Assembly (NCBI RefSeq): GCF_031312535.1
Contig: NZ_CP133594.1
Coordinates: 2,213,934 to 2,277,933 of the forward strand
DNA: 64,000 nucleotides
Direction of reading: 5' to 3'
From: Methanolobus mangrovi
GTDB taxonomy: Archaea > Halobacteriota > Methanosarcinia > Methanosarcinales > Methanosarcinaceae
The translations under genes were made by a program, and so were the position numbers. Numbering within the stretch: the stretch's first letter is position 1; every line of letters starts with the position of its first letter. A model generated the notes under the pieces. It saw nothing but the letters and a program-made list of their open reading frames with translations. It did not search any database and was not told the DNA's origin. Of this stretch, positions 61,198 through 64,000 are shown piece after piece.

Positions 61198-61374
61198 TTA
61201 TTCCATTGCTATTGCGTCTGTTGGGCACACATCGACACATGCACCGCAGTCCAGACATTCGCTTGCTGCAACTATTGCAATATTTTCACCGTTAAGTGTA
61301 ATTGCCTCTGCAGGGCACTCATCTATACATGTTCCACAACCGACACATTCATCGACAGTAATAATTGCTACCAT
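61198..61374 (-). CDS. Two-cluster ferredoxin
   Basis: A 58-residue protein too short for routine ORF lists. It reads from ATG 61374 to a TAA at 61198. It has two CxxCxxCxxxCP motifs ([12 protein letters not shown] and [12 protein letters not shown]), so two 4Fe-4S clusters, in a regular bacterial-type ferredoxin of 55-60 residues. GGAGCG is 9 nt before the start. It carries electrons in the cytoplasm; its redox partner is not shown. It precedes asd in the same orientation and may be the first gene of a four-gene run. Confidence 0.92.
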   Translation of the reverse strand: MVAIITVDECVGCGTCIDECPAEAITLNGENIAIVAASECLDCGACVDVCPTDAIAME

Positions 61375-61629
61375 TTGTTTTACGCTCCTTTACATTGCAT
61401 AACAATGCGCTTTCGCTTTTATATGTATATATCTCTACAATATATTAGTAGGACTCTACACTCTATCATAACACAAGTGAGATAAAAAGCTATCGTTATC
61501 TGTTTAAAATAGGGTTGCCTGCACTCATATTGTTTAGTCTTGACTTTCTTTGGTAGTTGCATTGCTATCGGTATTTTTAATTCCAATTGTATTATACTGG
61601 TGAGGATATATTAAAGTAATTAAGATTAA

Positions 61630-61638
61630 TTTATATAG
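61630..61638 (+). promoter_or_regulatory. TATA box of the pilin gene
   Basis: TTTATATAG at 61630-61638, about 25 nt ahead of the GTG at 61659, so the GTG at 61659 would be a leaderless start; the GTG at 61653 is less well placed. Confidence 0.5.
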
Positions 61639-61658
61639 TTCTTCATAAAATTGTGCTC

Positions 61659-62300
61659 GTGCAAAAACAAATTTTGAATTTTACACGTCACGTTGAAGGT
61701 ATATCTCCAGTCATAGGAGTCGTAATAATGCTTTTCCTAACTCTGTTATTGGCAGGTATAACGGTCTCTTCTGTGTATGGCGGAGATACTGCTTTGTTTC
61801 CTGGTAAAGCTCCTATGGCATCGATTGAAGTGGAGTCTGTAGTGGGAGGCGTTCCAAATTCTGTGAAATATGAAGAAAATTTCCTGTACTTGATGCACAA
61901 AGGTGGAGATCCTTTGCTTACAGATTCTACAAGAATTGTAATATGTGGTGAAGGGAGTGGTTACACGGGCGTTGCTGCACATGGAGGATCGTTTCTCTAT
62001 GGCGAATTATTCGTCAGTTATGATGATCTCACTATTAATGGAAAAGATTCGCCGTATGCTTCAAATAATCCTGATATATTGGATGGCGTCTGGTCTGCAG
62101 GGGAGAAAGTTATTTTGAGTGGACACGATAGTCCTGATGGGAGTTCTCCTTCTTCAGTACATGTTGCAGTCAACGGTATGACAAATACTTCTGATAATTA
62201 TGGTTTGAAAGAAACTAAAATGGTTTCAATCAAAATATTCGATATGCAGACCCAGTGTATCATCTCTGAATTAGAATGTTTGGTCATTCTGGCAGACTAA
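61659..62300 (+). CDS. Archaeal type IV pilin-like protein
   Basis: About 213 residues. The N-terminus GISPVIGVVIMLFLTLLLAGITVSSVYGG is the DUF1628-type archaeal pilin helix with a class III signal peptide cut before the SPVIG region. The rest is a beta-rich outer domain (about 35-210) with a glycine-rich and Asp-rich surface. It is a single gene without pilus ATPase or prepilin peptidase nearby, so it must use machinery elsewhere. The GTG at 61659 is preferred from the TATA position; the reading frame starts at GTG 61653. Adhesion or surface fibre role. Confidence 0.8.
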   Translation: MQKQILNFTRHVEGISPVIGVVIMLFLTLLLAGITVSSVYGGDTALFPGKAPMASIEVESVVGGVPNSVKYEENFLYLMHKGGDPLLTDSTRIVICGEGSGYTGVAAHGGSFLYGELFVSYDDLTINGKDSPYASNNPDILDGVWSAGEKVILSGHDSPDGSSPSSVHVAVNGMTNTSDNYGLKETKMVSIKIFDMQTQCIISELECLVILAD

Positions 62301-62353
62301 CATTTCATTGTATCAAAACCGTTTAAGTAATGTGAGATCATAGGGGTAGTTCG

Positions 62354-64000
62354 ATGAGCGGCAAAAGTGGATACATGAGATATTTTCCGAAAGAAACCTG
62401 TTATCCAAACCAGCAGGATGCAATGGATAAGATCCATTCTTCCCTCATAAACAAAGAGATCATACTTTTTGAAGGAGCATGTGGTACAGGTAAGACTCTC
62501 AGTGCCCTGGCACCTTCTCTGAATGTGGCAAAACAGCTCCAGAAAACGGTAATTATAGCTACCAATGTTCACCAGCAGATGGTCCAGTTTATCAATGAGG
62601 CACGTGAGATCAGGCAGACTAACGATCTGAAAGTTGCAGTGGTAAAGGGAAAGGCTGCAATGTGTCCGAATGAGACTGATTATGAAGAATGCAGGCTCAG
62701 ACGCGAGAACACTTTTGATCTTCTGGAAACCGAAAGGGAAATTGTCCTTAAAAAACAGGAAATGAAGTCTGCATTTGAGACTTATAAACGTTCAAAGGAC
62801 CCAGCACTAGTGGCACTGCGTGATGCTCTTTCAAAGGAGCTGGACGTGGCTGAGGAAAAGGCAAAAGAACTTCGTAAACGCTCATGCAATGAACTTTATG
62901 AGGTGCTGCGTTACGACGGTGAAACTTTCAGGCAGTGGCTGTTCGATGATGTGCGCACCCCCGAGGAAGTAAATGAATATGCTTCCCAGAAAAGTATGTG
63001 CGGTTATGAATTGCTGAAACGTGAACTTAAACATGCAGAACTGGTTATCTGCAATTTCCATCACGTATTGAATTCGGATATATTCATGACAGTGCTCAAC
63101 TGGCTTGAAAAAGAACCTCAGGATGTTATTGTCATCTTTGACGAGGCACACAATATTGAATCTGCCGCAAGATCACATTCATCTATCACTATCACAGAGC
63201 ATACGCTGGAAAAAGCGATCGCTGAGATCGAGGCTAATATGGACCAAATGCCCGATGGCGGTGCCCACAACCTGTTGAGGATACTTCTCAACATTATGCG
63301 TGAGGTCTATAACTCCCGATTCAAGTTCGGCGAGAGGGAAAGAGTTGGAAGGCACTGGTATGATATGCGTATCAGTGACCCATACGAGCGCAATGACGTG
63401 GTACAGGGTAAATTCCTAAAACTTGCAAGGGAAGCAGGTTTTGGGGATGAGGCTGCGATACAGACAACACTTTCAGAGGCAAGTGCATTCGGTGAGATGC
63501 TTGATGAGAATTATCGTGAACAGTACAAGAAGGGATTGAGCGGAGTTCTTAAGCGTTCTAACATTCGCTACGCTGCAGACTTCCTGTCATCATATCTAGT
63601 ACTCTCAAATAACCTGAATTACTATCCGGTTCTCAATGTCAGGCGTGATCTCAGTGATGAGATATACGGTCGTATCGAACTTTTCACATGCATACCAAAG
63701 AATGTAACGGAACCATTGTTTGATTCTGTTTTCTCGGCTGTACTTATGTCGGCCACCCTGCGTCCATTCGATATGGTAAAATCCACGCTGGGAATTGGAA
63801 GACCTACTTGCGAGATCGCTTATGCAACATCATTCCCTGAAGACAAGCGCCTGACCTTATCAGTCTCAGTTCCGCCTTTGTTTGCAAAGACCAGGGACGA
63901 CCCGCAGACATTACAGGCTCTTGAAGAGGTCATCTTCGATGCTGTAGAGTATAGTAAAGGCAACGTTATCCTCTTTTTCCAGAGTTCATTCGAGGCCAGA
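62354..64000 (+). CDS. XPD/Rad3-type Fe-S helicase, partial
   Basis: 549 residues are visible before the window ends. Walker A is GACGTGKT (41-48), DEAH is at 263-266, and four cysteines at 104, 113, 178 and 216 form the 4Fe-4S site of the XPD/DinG family. Motif III (VLMSATLRP) and the QSS region (LFFQSSFEAR) are seen at the right edge. In archaea this is a 5'-3' DNA helicase for repair. The lysine-rich coiled segment at 130-175 forms part of the Fe-S region and is typical. The C-terminal helicase motifs V and VI are beyond 64000. The start is ATG 62354. Confidence 0.92.
   Translation, partial: MSGKSGYMRYFPKETCYPNQQDAMDKIHSSLINKEIILFEGACGTGKTLSALAPSLNVAKQLQKTVIIATNVHQQMVQFINEAREIRQTNDLKVAVVKGKAAMCPNETDYEECRLRRENTFDLLETEREIVLKKQEMKSAFETYKRSKDPALVALRDALSKELDVAEEKAKELRKRSCNELYEVLRYDGETFRQWLFDDVRTPEEVNEYASQKSMCGYELLKRELKHAELVICNFHHVLNSDIFMTVLNWLEKEPQDVIVIFDEAHNIESAARSHSSITITEHTLEKAIAEIEANMDQMPDGGAHNLLRILLNIMREVYNSRFKFGERERVGRHWYDMRISDPYERNDVVQGKFLKLAREAGFGDEAAIQTTLSEASAFGEMLDENYREQYKKGLSGVLKRSNIRYAADFLSSYLVLSNNLNYYPVLNVRRDLSDEIYGRIELFTCIPKNVTEPLFDSVFSAVLMSATLRPFDMVKSTLGIGRPTCEIAYATSFPEDKRLTLSVSVPPLFAKTRDDPQTLQALEEVIFDAVEYSKGNVILFFQSSFEAR

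Noticed and set aside
61136-61258. Upstream extension of asd
   Set aside because: The sequence contains the end of the ferredoxin gene and no ribosome site, whereas ATG 61135 has GGGAGAC.

Overview
The window is a stretch of euryarchaeal chromosome, most likely from a methanogen of the Methanosarcinaceae (a Methanolobus- or Methanococcoides-like methylotroph, or a close relative). The evidence is the archaeal housekeeping set (alpha-NAC, ABCE1, archaeal methionine adenosyltransferase, PurP, type II methionine aminopeptidase, TrmG10, archaeal UMP kinase, XPD helicase, PIN/KH ATPase), an intron-bearing tRNA-Tyr, TATA-box promoters with GGAG/GGTG ribosome sites, AblA/AblB for the methanogen osmolyte N-epsilon-acetyl-beta-lysine, CbiZ corrinoid salvage and a corrinoid-protein relative. 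Genus and species cannot be fixed from the sequence alone. Protein functions are recognised from motifs and family knowledge; no search was run.

Layout. 1-2.0 kb: an AT-rich, probably acquired operon of a NUDIX hydrolase and a PLD-superfamily 2 helicase cut by the left edge. 2.1-9.4 kb: a methyltransferase, a membrane protein, the PIN-ATPase-KH protein, hisI, a KaiC-like protein with an altered P-loop, an A-type Fe-S carrier behind a palindromic promoter element, and NAC. 9.4-18.3 kb: acs behind a long leader, a ModD/NadC-type transferase, thioredoxin, an MBL-fold hydrolase, an EMC6-like protein, ABCE1, an alpha/beta hydrolase and an AIM24 protein. 18.3-27.8 kb: a minus-strand membrane operon (two ABC-2 permeases, one fused to a PrsW-type protease domain, a CARDB-like surface protein and two small membrane proteins), MscS, an ABC ATPase, and a MarR-MATE operon with a perfect 20-bp palindrome. 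27.9-36.1 kb: a CAP/dockerin secreted protein; CbiZ with a TIM-barrel protein and an ArsR-type regulator; then a three-gene DNA-maintenance operon (radical SAM, DUF4130, MutS-like ATPase).

36.2-41.5 kb: hisG-hisA-hisB facing away from the SAM synthetase gene, which has a 14-bp hairpin at its predicted mRNA 5' end; tRNA-Tyr (36-nt intron) and tRNA-Asp; two 35-residue, apparently related membrane peptides; and a DUF5658-like protein. 41.7-52.6 kb: two M24 peptidases, a secreted protein, DUF1805, TrmG10, a YgjP-type peptidase, TruA, a membrane-anchored ArsR-type regulator, PurP, a COG2509 flavoprotein with no ordinary start before its Rossmann strand, and a HerA-like ATPase. 52.8-57.3 kb: ablAB, an Lrp-type regulator, and leuD-leuB. 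57.5-64 kb: a corrinoid-protein homologue without the cobalamin-ligating histidine, a coiled-coil protein, the ferredoxin-asd-OB-pyrH operon, a type IV pilin, and an XPD helicase cut by the right edge.

The best candidates for undescribed biology are the radical SAM/DUF4130/MutS-like operon, the edge helicase-NUDIX pair, the twin 35-residue membrane peptides, the His-less corrinoid protein, the SAM-synthetase leader hairpin, the CbiZ-linked ArsR regulator with a transcobalamin-like tail, and the ABC-2/PrsW fusion.
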